Assembly (NCBI RefSeq): GCF_009806985.1 | Contig: NZ_WUAX01000009.1 | Span: forward strand, 186,001 to 250,000 | Length of the DNA stretch: 64,000 bases | Source: Halorubrum sp. JWXQ-INN 858 | GTDB taxonomy: Archaea; Halobacteriota; Halobacteria; Halobacteriales; Haloferacaceae | Reading direction: 5' to 3' | Part shown: positions 1 through 8,352 of the stretch, piece after piece | Numbering within the stretch: position 1 is the stretch's first letter | Layout: every line of letters begins with the position of its first letter | The notes under the pieces: model-generated | Database searches by the model: none | What the model was told of the DNA's origin: nothing | What the model saw: only the letters and a program-made list of their open reading frames with translations | Made by a program: the position numbers and the translations under genes

Positions 1-1
1 C

Positions 2-1249
2 GAGACGGCGATCCTCGGGGCCTCACTGGAGACGATCGACCGGATCGGCCCCTGTCACGCCTCCGTCGAGGTGACGAGCATCGAGGACGTCCGCGCCGCG
101 AAGCGGCGCGAGGTCGTCGAGCGCGCGAAGGAACTCCTGGCCGACGGTTTCGAGGAGACGAGCCTCGCGAGCACGGACGTGTTAGAGGAGGTCCGCGATG
201 CCGCCCGCGTCGAAGGGATCGCCGACTACGAGGGGCTCCCCGCCGGGCCACGCGTCGGCGACTCCGACGCCGTCATCGTCGTCGAGGGGCGCGCCGACGT
301 GCTCACGCTGCTCGAGTGCGGCATCAAGAACGCCGTCGCGGTCGAGGGGACGAACGTCCCCGACGCGGTCGCGGACCTGACGGAGGAGCGGACCGTGACC
401 GCGTTCCTCGACGGCGACCGGGGCGGAGAGCTGATCCTCCGGGAGCTCGCGCAGGTGGGTGACGTCGACTACGTCGCCTTCGCGCCCGCCGGCGAGTCCG
501 TCGAGGACCTCGACCGGGGTGCGGTGTTCGAAGCGCTGCGCGCGAAGGTCCCGTACGAGACGCTCGCCGACGAGTCGAACCTCCGCGAGGCCGCCGACGG
601 CGCCCGGACGTCAGCGTCGACCACGACCCCGACGGCCACCGCCGGCGTCGGCACGGACCGGGACGGCGGGGGTGGCCGACGCGCCGACGGCCGGAACGGG
701 ACGGGCGGGTCCGACGGGGACGACGACCGCTCGGGGACGGAGGCGGACGCTGAAGCTGACGAAGCCGGAGAGGCGAACCCGGAACCGACCGGAGACGACG
801 CGGATAACGCTGCGGACGGAACTGACGCCGCGGACGGAACCGACGCCGCGGACGGCACGGACGACACCGACAACGTGAACGTCGAAGACGATGCGGACGA
901 TGCGGACGACGCGGACGACGCGGACGACGCGGACGACGAACCACGATCGCTCGAGGAGCACGTTCAGGAGGTGATCGACGCGGGAAGCGGGCGCGCACGC
1001 TTGCTCGAAGCCGATCTCAGCGTTCGGTCGGAGGTCGACGCCGACGGGACGTTCGACGCGGTCGCCGACGCGGAGGACCCGCCCCACACCGTCGTCGTCG
1101 ACGGGTCGATCGACCAGCGACTGCTGGACGTGGCCGCACAGCGCGGCGTGAGCGAAGTGTTCGGCCGCGGCGTCGGGGAGTTCGTGAAACGACCCATCGG
1201 AACGCGCGTCCGGACCGTCGGCGACCTCCGGGCGAACGCCGAGGCCTGA
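2..1249 (+). CDS. dnaG: DNA primase DnaG, archaeal type (5' end outside window)
   Basis: Archaeal DnaG-like primase, a Toprim-fold protein also linked to the archaeal exosome. The reading frame is open from base 2, and the first visible residues (ETAILGASLETIDRIGPC) match the conserved stretch preceding the Toprim domain, so the apparent GTG at 71 is not the start. The Toprim domain holds VVEGRADV (catalytic Glu at visible residue 95) and FLDGDRGG (the DxD pair, about 137-139). After it comes a roughly 120-residue linker made almost wholly of Asp, Ala, Gly and Thr, including tandem DDA codons, then a conserved C-terminal region of about 110 residues. The acidic linker is typical haloarchaeal expansion. 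Family call is firm; the N-terminus is missing. Confidence 0.93.
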   Translation, partial: ETAILGASLETIDRIGPCHASVEVTSIEDVRAAKRREVVERAKELLADGFEETSLASTDVLEEVRDAARVEGIADYEGLPAGPRVGDSDAVIVVEGRADVLTLLECGIKNAVAVEGTNVPDAVADLTEERTVTAFLDGDRGGELILRELAQVGDVDYVAFAPAGESVEDLDRGAVFEALRAKVPYETLADESNLREAADGARTSASTTTPTATAGVGTDRDGGGGRRADGRNGTGGSDGDDDRSGTEADAEADEAGEANPEPTGDDADNAADGTDAADGTDAADGTDDTDNVNVEDDADDADDADDADDADDEPRSLEEHVQEVIDAGSGRARLLEADLSVRSEVDADGTFDAVADAEDPPHTVVVDGSIDQRLLDVAAQRGVSEVFGRGVGEFVKRPIGTRVRTVGDLRANAEA

Positions 1250-1338
1250 GCCCGTCGCCGGGCCGGCCGACCGACGGCCCGCTCGTTCATCCCTTTCCCG
1301 CCGTTCACCTCTCTCCCGCTCCTTCGCGACCCGTTTTC

Positions 1339-2400
1339 TCACACCAACCCGGCCACGGCGAGGAGCGCGAACAACAGGTCGCCGTAGACGAGCGCGAGGA
1401 CGAGCCCGAAGAACATCGGGACCACGAACGGCATCCCCGGAGAGACCGACACCAGATCCCGGTGCGTGACGGCGGCGAGCCCCCCGCGAAGGGTGTCGGG
1501 ATCCGTCCCGTACGCGGTGCCGTCGATTTCCGCGAGGAACCGTTCGGCGGCCCACGGGTCGTCGTGGGCGTGAGCGCTCCCCCCCGAATCGGCATCGCCC
1601 TCGGCGCCGTCCTCGTCCCGGCCCCGGTCCCCGACCGCGGCTTCGTCGCGAGAGTCCTCGCCGTCCGCGACGACTTCGCCGCCGTCGGTCGCGGGCCCGA
1701 CGTGAGTCCCCCCGTCGGTCGGGTCGAACGTCTCGCCAACGCTCTCCGGGTCGGCGAAGCGTTCCGGGTCCGATCGGAGCTCCGCGAGGGTGAGCCCCCG
1801 CCAGCGGAGGTACATGCGGAGCGCGTCCAGGTCGAGCCCGTGCCGCGTCGTTCCGTCTGCATCCTCGAACAGCCGTCCGTGTCGCTCGGGCAGCGACTCG
1901 GTCGCCACCGGGCGCGCGAAGAACATCGTCGCGGACCGCTCGCCGGCCGCGAGGTTGACGGCGGCGAGCCCGAGCGGGTACGCCAGCCCGATGAGCACCG
2001 TGTTCGTCAGGATCGTCAGCGAGAACACGCCGAGGTCCGTGACCACGAGCGGGAACGCCGTCGTCCCGACGACGTACGTCGGGAACGTCGGGAAGACGAC
2101 CGCGAGCCCGATCAGCGCCTTCGCGTCCGCCCCGCCGAACGCGCCGAGGTACCAGAACGCGTAGCCGAGCGGCGCGACGAGCCCGAGGCTGATCGCGGCC
2201 TGGATGACGAAGAGCCGACCGCCGAACCCCATCAGCGGCCAGAGCCGGGCGACCTCCCACACGAGCAGGATCAGCCCGAACGCGTACAGCGGCGGCCAGA
2301 TCCGGTTGGGGAGCCGGCGCGTCCGGACGTCCCGGAGCGCGGCCCACGCGAAGACGGGGACGACGAGCAGCCGGAGGAGGTCCGGCAGCGATGCGAACAT
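1339..2400 (-). CDS. pibD: Prepilin/preflagellin peptidase, A24 family (PibD-like)
   Basis: Membrane aspartic protease that cleaves class III signal peptides of pilins and archaellins. The two A24 aspartates are visible: D24 in LRDVRTRRLPNRIW and D92 in the GxGD-like motif FGGADAK, with hydrophobic segments between and after them. At 353 residues it is longer than minimal A24 enzymes: a hydrophilic acidic insert of about 120 residues (roughly 195-315) precedes a last membrane helix. A TATA-like AATTATGG lies about 26 nt before the ATG, fitting a leaderless transcript. A type IV pilin (44792-45244) in this window is a plausible substrate. Confidence 0.85.
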   Translation of the reverse strand: MFASLPDLLRLLVVPVFAWAALRDVRTRRLPNRIWPPLYAFGLILLVWEVARLWPLMGFGGRLFVIQAAISLGLVAPLGYAFWYLGAFGGADAKALIGLAVVFPTFPTYVVGTTAFPLVVTDLGVFSLTILTNTVLIGLAYPLGLAAVNLAAGERSATMFFARPVATESLPERHGRLFEDADGTTRHGLDLDALRMYLRWRGLTLAELRSDPERFADPESVGETFDPTDGGTHVGPATDGGEVVADGEDSRDEAAVGDRGRDEDGAEGDADSGGSAHAHDDPWAAERFLAEIDGTAYGTDPDTLRGGLAAVTHRDLVSVSPGMPFVVPMFFGLVLALVYGDLLFALLAVAGLV

Positions 2401-2523
2401 ACTCGCACCCCGTGACGGGGGGAATTATGGGTTTGGGTTCGATCCTCGAAGCTGAGAACCGGCGGGGGCGACGCGCCGCCCGGGTCCGTAACTGCTTACC
2501 CGACCCGCCGCCGACTGCCGGCA

Positions 2524-3069
2524 ATGAACACCATCCACGTCGTCGGCGGCGTCGGGATCGCCGACACGGCGATGGCGTCGTACGACGCGGCGCTCGCGGA
2601 CGCGAACCTCCACAACTACAACCTGATCGCCGTCTCCTCGGTGGTCCCGGCGACCGCGGCCGTGACACCGGTCGATCGGGCACCCGATCTCGGCCCGGCC
2701 GGGAACGGCCTCACCGTCGTTGAGGCGCGGCGAACCGTCGGACCGAGCGACGAGGTGGACTTCCGGGAGGGGGGCCGTGCGGGCGCTGAGGACGCCGAGA
2801 GCAAGCGCGCGCCCCGACGACGGCCCTCCGTCGCGGCGGGGCTCGGTTGGGCGACGGGGCCGGGACCGGGGATCTTCTACGAGGTGACCGGGTCGGACCC
2901 CGAGGACGTCCGCGAGCGGATCCACGCCGGGCTCGACGCCGGGAGCGACCTCCGTGACTGGGAGCTCACGGATCGGGAGCTCCGCGTCGAGACGGCCGCA
3001 CCCGAACCCGGCGCGTACACGACCGCCGTCGTCGTCGCGGCGTACGGCGAGTCCGAACCGGTCCTGTAG
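2524..3069 (+). CDS. pdaD: Pyruvoyl-dependent arginine decarboxylase
   Basis: Converts arginine to agmatine. In archaea agmatine feeds polyamine synthesis and is also needed to make agmatidine in tRNA-Ile. The proenzyme self-cleaves between two serines to give a pyruvoyl group; the expected SerSer is at 38-39 in NYNLIAVSSVVPAT, following the family pattern of an N-terminal GGxGxAD segment and YDAAL. At 181 residues it is of normal family length (about 160-195). The segment around residues 75-105 is acidic and poorly conserved. ATG is 28 nt downstream of a TTAC-type TATA element. It runs divergently from the prepilin peptidase. Confidence 0.88.
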   Translation: MNTIHVVGGVGIADTAMASYDAALADANLHNYNLIAVSSVVPATAAVTPVDRAPDLGPAGNGLTVVEARRTVGPSDEVDFREGGRAGAEDAESKRAPRRRPSVAAGLGWATGPGPGIFYEVTGSDPEDVRERIHAGLDAGSDLRDWELTDRELRVETAAPEPGAYTTAVVVAAYGESEPVL

Positions 3070-3122
3070 CCGCGGTCGCCGACGCCTTTTTCAACGGGGT
3101 CAACTTATACCACCCATCTTCA

Positions 3123-3500
3123 ATGAACGGTAACAACCCGTATGCGGGGCCGCCGGGCGTCACCGACGCCGGCGAACCCGCGGCCGTCGACCTCACGCCG
3201 GACCAGGAGCGTCGCCTCCGGCGGACCGTCGCCGGCATCGTCACGCGGACCGAGTCGTACCTCCCCGACAGCTACGTCGTCGGCTCGGAGCTCTCCGTGG
3301 GGGCGGAGGGGGCGCAGGCCACCGTCGCCGTCAACCCGCCGGCCGGCCACCCCGTCTCCGCCGGATTCACGCCGGACGCCGACGAGCTCGACGCCGGGAT
3401 CGCCGACGCCGACGCCGACGAGGTCGCCCGCGGGCTCGCCGCGAGCGCCGCCGTGCAGGTGATGAACGCGGTCGGCGACGTCACGCCCACCGCGAAGTAG
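3123..3500 (+). CDS. Haloarchaeal conserved hypothetical (probable DUF5811)
   Basis: A 125-residue soluble acidic protein with no transmembrane segment or cysteines. It begins MNGNNPYAGPPGV, has a charged helix LTPDQERRLRRTVAGI, and a beta-rich centre (YVVGSELSVGAEGAQATVAV). It resembles the haloarchaeal family I recall as DUF5811, which has no assigned function; the family number is from memory. It ends 16 bases before the stop of the convergent infB gene. No function is proposed. Confidence 0.7.
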   Translation: MNGNNPYAGPPGVTDAGEPAAVDLTPDQERRLRRTVAGIVTRTESYLPDSYVVGSELSVGAEGAQATVAVNPPAGHPVSAGFTPDADELDAGIADADADEVARGLAASAAVQVMNAVGDVTPTAK

Positions 3501-3515
3501 CGCCGGGCAGTCGGC

Positions 3516-5309
3516 TCATTTGCCCCAGAAGGGGTCCCGCTTCCGCCGCGTGTCGAGGTACGCCGACAGCGCCTCCCGCTCGTCCGCGGTGATCTCCTCC
3601 GTCAACTCCTGTTCGAGGATCTTCGCGTGCTTCTCGGGGAGCTCCGTCCAGAGGGTGTCCTCCTCCTCGATGCCGCGGCCGACGGTGGGGCCGTCGATGG
3701 CGATGCTGACGCGCTCGCCCGCCCGCGCCTCGTCCACGTCGTCGCCCTGTTTCTGGATCCCCGAGAGGCTCCCGACGCGGACGAACTCGTTCCCCTCGAA
3801 GTAGCCGACGTTGCGGTTGTTCTGGAGCGTCCCGGAGATGACCTCGACGCCGACGACCGCCGGGTCGTTCTGCCGGAACGTGTGGTCGGGGAGGATACGG
3901 AACCGGGAGGGGCGGACGACCTTGTCGAGTACGGTCTCCTGTTGGGCTCGCTGCCGTTCCTCGACGAACGTCTCGTAGTCCTCGATGAGCTGGTAGATGA
4001 CGTCGTTCCGGAACAGCTTCACGTCGGCGGTCTCCAGCTCCCGCTCGGCGTTCGCGAGGACGTCGACGTTGAAGCCGAGGATCGCCTTGTGCTCCTGTTG
4101 GTTCGCGGTCTCCGCGATGGCGACGTCGCGCGGCGCGATGTCGCCGACCTCCGCGCGCATGATCGGCACCTCGGCCTCCCGGAGCGCGTTCGCCATGGCT
4201 TCCAGCGAGCCGAGCGTGTCGGCTTTGACGACGACGCCGTCCTCGGCGGTGTCGACTTCGATCTCCGCCAGCTCTGCCCTCACGTCCGCGATGACGTCCT
4301 CGACGGGATGGTCGCGGACGACGCGGATCGGTGCGCCCGCCATCGCGTCGTCGAGGTCGGGCGCGGCGATCTTCACGCCGGCCGCCGCGCCGACCTCCGC
4401 CACCTTCTCGAACTTCTTTTCGGTCCGGATCTCCTCCAGCGGTCGCGGCTGCAACAGCGCGCGGACCTCCGTGACGATCGGGTCGTGCTGCCCGCCGACG
4501 ACGATCGTGTCGCCGTTGCGGATCACGCCGTCGTAGATCACGGCGTCGACGGTCGCGCCGAACCCACGTTCGTCTTTCACCTCCAACACGGTCCCCTCGC
4601 CGGGGCCGAAGACGTCGATCGCCATCTCCTCTTTCATGAACCGCTGGGAGAGCCCCATGAGCACCGCGAGCAGGTCCGGGATCCCCTCGGCAGTCATCGC
4701 GGAGACGGGGACGACGCCGATGTTCTTCTGGAAGTCCTGCACGCGCCAGTAGAGGTCCGCGGAGAACCCCGCGTCGGAGAGCTGGCCGATGATCTCGTAG
4801 AGATTCTCGTTGAGCATCGATTCGGCCCGCGCCGACTGCGCCTCCAGGCTCCGCTGTATCGGCTCCCCCTCCTGGGGGTTCCACCCGGGCGTCGTGTCCA
4901 CCTTGTTGGCGGCGACGACGAACGGCGTCCCCGTTCGGCGAAGGATGTCGATCGCCTCCTCGGTCTGCGGCTGGAAGCCGTCGTTGACGTCGACGACGAG
5001 GACGGCGATGTCCGCGAGCGCCCCGCCGCGCGCCCGAAGCGTCGAGAAGGAGTGGTGACCCGGCGTGTCGATGAACAGGAGGCCGGGGAGGTCGAAGTCG
5101 TCGGGGTCGACGAGCTCGCCCGCCATCGTCGAGATCGTCGCGAGCGGGATGTCCGTGGCCCCGATGTGTTGGGTGATCGCCCCCGCCTCACCCTCGCTCA
5201 CCGCGGAGCCGCGTATCTTGTCGAGCAGACTCGTCTTCCCGTGGTCGACGTGGCCGAGCACGGCGACGATCGGTGTCCGAAGGGTGTCCGTGTGTGTGTC
5301 GTCAGTCAT
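3516..5309 (-). CDS. infB: Translation initiation factor IF-2 / aIF5B
   Basis: GTPase promoting ribosomal subunit joining during initiation. G motifs are complete: GHVDHGKT at 19-26 (P-loop), DTPGH at 81-85 (G3) and NKVD at 135-138 (G4). The remainder contains the EF-Tu-like domain 2, the alpha/beta domain 3 and the archaeal/eukaryotic-type C-terminal domain (HTFRQNDPAVVGVEVISG). At 597 residues it matches archaeal aIF5B without the long bacterial N-terminus. No intein interrupts the P-loop or switch regions, a site where some archaeal homologues carry one. Convergent with the DUF5811-like gene. Confidence 0.96.
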   Translation of the reverse strand: MTDDTHTDTLRTPIVAVLGHVDHGKTSLLDKIRGSAVSEGEAGAITQHIGATDIPLATISTMAGELVDPDDFDLPGLLFIDTPGHHSFSTLRARGGALADIAVLVVDVNDGFQPQTEEAIDILRRTGTPFVVAANKVDTTPGWNPQEGEPIQRSLEAQSARAESMLNENLYEIIGQLSDAGFSADLYWRVQDFQKNIGVVPVSAMTAEGIPDLLAVLMGLSQRFMKEEMAIDVFGPGEGTVLEVKDERGFGATVDAVIYDGVIRNGDTIVVGGQHDPIVTEVRALLQPRPLEEIRTEKKFEKVAEVGAAAGVKIAAPDLDDAMAGAPIRVVRDHPVEDVIADVRAELAEIEVDTAEDGVVVKADTLGSLEAMANALREAEVPIMRAEVGDIAPRDVAIAETANQQEHKAILGFNVDVLANAERELETADVKLFRNDVIYQLIEDYETFVEERQRAQQETVLDKVVRPSRFRILPDHTFRQNDPAVVGVEVISGTLQNNRNVGYFEGNEFVRVGSLSGIQKQGDDVDEARAGERVSIAIDGPTVGRGIEEEDTLWTELPEKHAKILEQELTEEITADEREALSAYLDTRRKRDPFWGK

Positions 5310-5449
5310 GAGAATCGCCCCGAAAAGGTCGTTGTGTACCGTTCGGCCCGGCCGTCAGTTAAGTGTTTCAGAACGTGGACGACGAACCGCGTCGGCCGTC
5401 CGTCCGACGCCCCGTGGCGTTTAAGACCGTCGCACGGGTGATCGGGGAC

Positions 5450-5695
5450 ATGGTAGACATACTCGCGGAGAACCTCTCCGGGAAGGCCGTTATGGGTGCC
5501 GACGGAACCGAGCTCGGCGACCTGTACAACATCACGATGGACTTGAAATCCGGACAGCTGTACGACCTCCTCGTCAGTCCCCACGAGCACCTCGACCCCG
5601 CCCGGTCCGGGTTCGACGTCGACGACCGGGGTCGGATCCGGGTGCCGGTCGCGCGCGTGCAGGCGGTCAAGGACTACATCGTCGTCGCCCGCTGA
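5450..5695 (+). CDS. PRC-barrel domain protein
   Basis: An 81-residue single PRC-barrel protein starting MVDILAENLSGKAVMG and ending with VPVARVQAVKDYIVVAR. The start was placed at the ATG at 5450 because a TATA-like GTTTAAG lies about 30 nt upstream, and the longer frame before it has no family sequence. Its stop overlaps the start of nob1 (TGATG), so the two are translationally coupled. PRC barrels occur in RNA-processing proteins such as RimM and in photosynthetic reaction-centre H subunits. With Nob1 as partner, a role in 16S rRNA maturation is a reasonable inference but unproven. Confidence 0.85.
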   Translation: MVDILAENLSGKAVMGADGTELGDLYNITMDLKSGQLYDLLVSPHEHLDPARSGFDVDDRGRIRVPVARVQAVKDYIVVAR

Positions 5696-6153
5696 TGCGG
5701 ATCCTCGACTCGTCCGCGTTCATCCACGAGTACACGACCGACGACGAGGTCGCCTCGATCCCCGAGGTGCACGAGGAGCTCCAGGGCGGGACCGCCCTCC
5801 GGTTCGACGCGATGGAGGGCTCCGGAATGACGATCCACGTGCCGGCCCCGGGCGCGGTCGGTCAAGTCGAACGCGCGGCGACGGGCTCCGGCGACGCCGC
5901 GGAGCTGTCCGACACGGACCTACGGCTGGTCGCGACCGCGCTCGAGCTCGGCGGCACCCTCGTTACCGACGACTACGCGATGCAGAACGTCGCCGAGCGG
6001 CTCGACGTCTCCGTCGAACCGATCGCGAGGGAGGGGATCACCGAGGAGCGCGAGTGGCGTTTCCAGTGTGCCGGCTGCGGGCGGACGTTCGACGAGAACA
6101 AGGAGCGCTGTCCGATCTGTGGCAGCGATCTGAGCCGGAAGAACCCCGCCTGA
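5695..6153 (+). CDS. nob1: Endoribonuclease Nob1 (16S rRNA 3'-end maturation)
   Basis: PIN-domain nuclease with a C-terminal zinc ribbon, the archaeal Nob1 architecture that trims the 3' end of precursor 16S rRNA. The PIN acidic residues are D5 (RILDSSAFI), D73/D75 in the segment LSDTDLRLVATALELG, and D92/D93 in VTDDYAM. Zinc ligands are C125 and C128 (CAGC) plus C139 and C142 (CPIC). At 152 residues it is complete. The ATG overlaps the stop of the PRC-barrel gene, making a two-gene operon. It ends about 50 bp before a tandem repeat array. Confidence 0.92.
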   Translation: MRILDSSAFIHEYTTDDEVASIPEVHEELQGGTALRFDAMEGSGMTIHVPAPGAVGQVERAATGSGDAAELSDTDLRLVATALELGGTLVTDDYAMQNVAERLDVSVEPIAREGITEEREWRFQCAGCGRTFDENKERCPICGSDLSRKNPA

Positions 6154-6205
6154 GGCAGGGGCCGACGATCCGAGGGGATCCCTCTACGAACCGAGCGATT
6201 CGGAC

Positions 6206-6300
6206 GGACCCCACGTACGCGCTGCAACGGATCCCACGTACGCGCTGCAACGGATCCCACGTACGCGCTGCAACGGATCCCACGTACGCGCTGCAACGGA
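6206..6300. repeat. Tandem repeat, 23-bp unit x 4
   Basis: Four head-to-tail copies (6206, 6229, 6252, 6275) containing CCCACGTACGCGCTGCAAC. Three are identical and the first differs by one base; a partial fifth follows. It fills the space between the convergent nob1 and uppS stops. Each unit contains a short palindrome (ACGT, GTAC, GCGC in series). No spacer differences, so it is not CRISPR. Confidence 0.95.
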
Positions 6301-6316
6301 CCGCACGACTCCGCCC

Positions 6317-7261
6317 TCAATCGATCGAGTCCGAGTCGCCGTCCGCGGCGTCGCCGTCCGGGACCGCCGTCGCGAGCGCGTCCGGGTCGACGATCGGGAG
6401 CCGCTCCCGGAGCCGTCCGGCGACGCGTCGCGCCTCCGCGAGCTCCACCTCGGCGACGGCACGGACGAGCGCGACCGCCCGCTCCGTGCGGTCCCGCCGC
6501 CACGACTCCTCCCTCGACTGATACGTTCGGATCGCCCGCATGAAGTCGATCTCGGAGAACTCCGGCCAGTAGGGCGCACAGAAGTAGACGGCCGCCTCGT
6601 TGCCGTTCGCGTGCCACGGGAGGAAGTTCGAGGTGCGCTCGTCCCCGCCGGTGCGGACGATGAGGTCGACGTCGCGGACGGGTCGGTCGTACAGGCGGTC
6701 CTCGACCGTTCCGACGTCCACGTCCGTCGGGTCGAGCTCCCCGGCGGCGACCTCGCGGGCGATCCCGCGAGCCGCCGAGAGGAGCTCGTTCCGCCCGCCG
6801 TACGCCAACGCGACGTTGAGCCGGAACCGGTCGTTGTCGGCGGTGCGGCGTTCGGCGTAGTCGACGGCGTCGCGGACCCGGGGCGGGAGGCGGGCCACGT
6901 CGCCGATCGCGTGGATACAGACCCCCTGGTCGTGGACCCGGTCGGCGTCGGCGAACTCCCGGAGCTTCGCCTCCAACAGATCGAACAGCGGCTCCAGCTC
7001 CGCCGCCGGCCGCGCGAAGTTCTCGGTCGAGAAGGCGTACAGCGTCAGCTCCTCGATACCGAGGTCCGCACACCAATCGAGCACGCGCTCGGTCGTGTCG
7101 GCACCCGCGCGGTGGCCGTCGGGCGCGTCGTCGCCACGCTCGCGCGCGTAGCGGCGATTCCCGTCCTGGATGATCGCGACGTGTTCGGGGACCCGGTCGA
7201 TCTCGCGACGGAGGAGTCGGAGGTACGCGCGTTCGACGCCTTCGCGGATCCGGGTCGGCAT
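6317..7261 (-). CDS. uppS: Isoprenyl diphosphate synthase, cis-prenyltransferase (UppS family)
   Basis: Elongates isoprenyl diphosphate in cis to make the polyprenyl carrier used for N-glycosylation in haloarchaea. Diagnostic motifs: HVAIIQDGNRRYAR (catalytic Asp about residue 33), LTLYAFSTENF, ALAYGGRNEL and DLIVRTGGDERTSNFLPW. Length (314 residues) is somewhat above bacterial UppS because of an acidic C-terminal tail. Two starts are possible: GTG at 7273 and ATG at 7261. The ATG is preferred because a GGTACATA element lies about 28 nt upstream of it, the usual leaderless spacing. Confidence 0.92.
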   Translation of the reverse strand: MPTRIREGVERAYLRLLRREIDRVPEHVAIIQDGNRRYARERGDDAPDGHRAGADTTERVLDWCADLGIEELTLYAFSTENFARPAAELEPLFDLLEAKLREFADADRVHDQGVCIHAIGDVARLPPRVRDAVDYAERRTADNDRFRLNVALAYGGRNELLSAARGIAREVAAGELDPTDVDVGTVEDRLYDRPVRDVDLIVRTGGDERTSNFLPWHANGNEAAVYFCAPYWPEFSEIDFMRAIRTYQSREESWRRDRTERAVALVRAVAEVELAEARRVAGRLRERLPIVDPDALATAVPDGDAADGDSDSID

Positions 7262-7413
7262 GGTCGAGGCCACGACACCCGGCGGTATGTACCTTTTCGT
7301 GTCCGGTGTCGTTCCGGCACTGACTCGCGCCCTCGAGGCCGGGAACCCGGGGCGGGAGGCGTTCCGGACGCGAACGGGGAAACGGTTATCGCGGGCGCGA
7401 CGAACGTCGACGT

Positions 7414-7689
7414 ATGGTGAACGTACTCTCGGCGGCGGAGGTCGAGCGAGCCCTCCCCGACGGCTGGCGGCGCGACGGGACCGAGATCGTCCGGACCTAC
7501 GGGTTCGACGCCTACCTCGACGGCGTCACTTTCGCGAACGCGGTCGCCGAGGTGGCCGAGGAGCAGCACCACCACCCTACGATGGAGATCGGTTACGAGT
7601 CGGTTACGGTTCGCTTCACCACTCACGAGGTCGACGGGGTCACGAAGCGTGACCTTCGATCCGCCGGGCTCTGTAACGACGAGTACTGA
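7414..7689 (+). CDS. 4a-hydroxytetrahydrobiopterin (pterin carbinolamine) dehydratase
   Basis: A 91-residue PCD/DCoH-family protein that dehydrates 4a-hydroxytetrahydropterin. It carries the signature EEQHHHPTM (active-site histidines about 52-54) followed by Y60, the conserved TTHEVDGVTKRD and a C-terminal Leu-Cys. A GGTTATC box about 27 nt upstream of the ATG suggests a leaderless mRNA. No phenylalanine hydroxylase is nearby, so the physiological pterin substrate is unknown; PCD in such organisms has also been connected to molybdopterin metabolism. Confidence 0.9.
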   Translation: MVNVLSAAEVERALPDGWRRDGTEIVRTYGFDAYLDGVTFANAVAEVAEEQHHHPTMEIGYESVTVRFTTHEVDGVTKRDLRSAGLCNDEY

Positions 7690-7765
7690 ACGCGGGGACA
7701 TCGCCCCAACGAGATCACGAGAGACGCCACCAAAGACCGACGAGGGAAACGACGAGAGAAACACG

Positions 7766-8185
7766 ATGGACGCAACGTATCGCTTCCGCGTGACGTTCCG
7801 GCTGACGCCCGCGGGAGCACGAGTCGAGCCGAACCGCTTCGAGACGACCATGGCGATCCCCGCGCCCCTCCCGGACGGGCCGGAGGGATCGTCCGTAGCG
7901 AACGGCTCGGATCGGCCGGCCGGGTCGGACGCCGTCGACTGGCTGTTCTTCCGCGATCGGCTCTGGCGCGGCGAGGTCGGCGACGAGCCGACGTTCCGTA
8001 CGTTCGCCACGGACCGTCTCGGGGTCACCGTCGTCGAGGTCGCCTTCAGCGAGCTCCGGACCGACGAGGCGTACCTCGACGCGCTGAAGGCGGGGATCGG
8101 CGAGGACGTAGACCGGTTCAACGCCGACTCCGTCGACGAGGTCCTTCACAAGTACTTCGGGTCGTCGATCCACGTCCGAGGGTGA
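7766..8185 (+). CDS. LWR-salt protein (haloarchaeal conserved)
   Basis: A 139-residue cytosolic protein of the haloarchaeal family named for its invariant Leu-Trp-Arg. Here this appears in WLFFRDRLWRGEVGD. The N-terminal strand ATYRFRVTFRLTPAGARVEP and the end FGSSIHVRG also fit. The upstream frame (from 7649) overlaps the dehydratase gene and is not family-like, so the ATG at 7766 was chosen. The biochemical role of the family is not established. It is 76 nt from the dehydratase and may be cotranscribed. Confidence 0.8.
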   Translation: MDATYRFRVTFRLTPAGARVEPNRFETTMAIPAPLPDGPEGSSVANGSDRPAGSDAVDWLFFRDRLWRGEVGDEPTFRTFATDRLGVTVVEVAFSELRTDEAYLDALKAGIGEDVDRFNADSVDEVLHKYFGSSIHVRG

Positions 8186-8203
8186 TCCCCGAGATCACAC
8201 CCG

Positions 8204-8305
8204 CCGCACCCCGACATCTACCGCATCCCCCACATCTACCGCACCTCCAACATCTACCGCATCCCCCACATCTACCGCATCCCCCACATCTACCGCACCC
8301 ACCGC
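8204..8305. repeat. Tandem repeat, 18-bp unit x 5
   Basis: Units of CCGCATCCCCCACATCTA starting at 8221, 8239, 8257 and 8275, with a diverged copy at about 8204 and a decayed end to 8305. It lies between the LWR-salt gene and the HAD gene. In the HAD frame it would read as a His-Leu-Pro-rich repeat; this is not part of the protein, because the HAD fold starts at 8353. Confidence 0.93.
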
Positions 8306-8352
8306 ATCCGCTCCCCCGAAGGGACGGAAACCGATTTATCGTCCGATCACGT

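Noticed and set aside
611..2683. A 690-residue minus-strand frame covering dnaG's end and the prepilin peptidase gene
   Set aside because: Antisense to dnaG and in a shifted frame over the peptidase; composition is Arg/Pro/Gly-rich without family features.
3516..5309. Intein in infB
   Set aside because: The protein has normal length (597 residues) with uninterrupted GTPase motifs.
6206..6300. Possible CRISPR array
   Set aside because: Repeats are contiguous with no unique spacers, and no cas gene is present. The same reasoning applies to all other arrays in the window.
8182..8352. Extension of the HAD protein upstream into a His-Leu-Pro repeat
   Set aside because: The repeat is non-coding DNA read through in frame; the HAD fold begins at the ATG at 8353, and the extension has no counterpart in HAD proteins.
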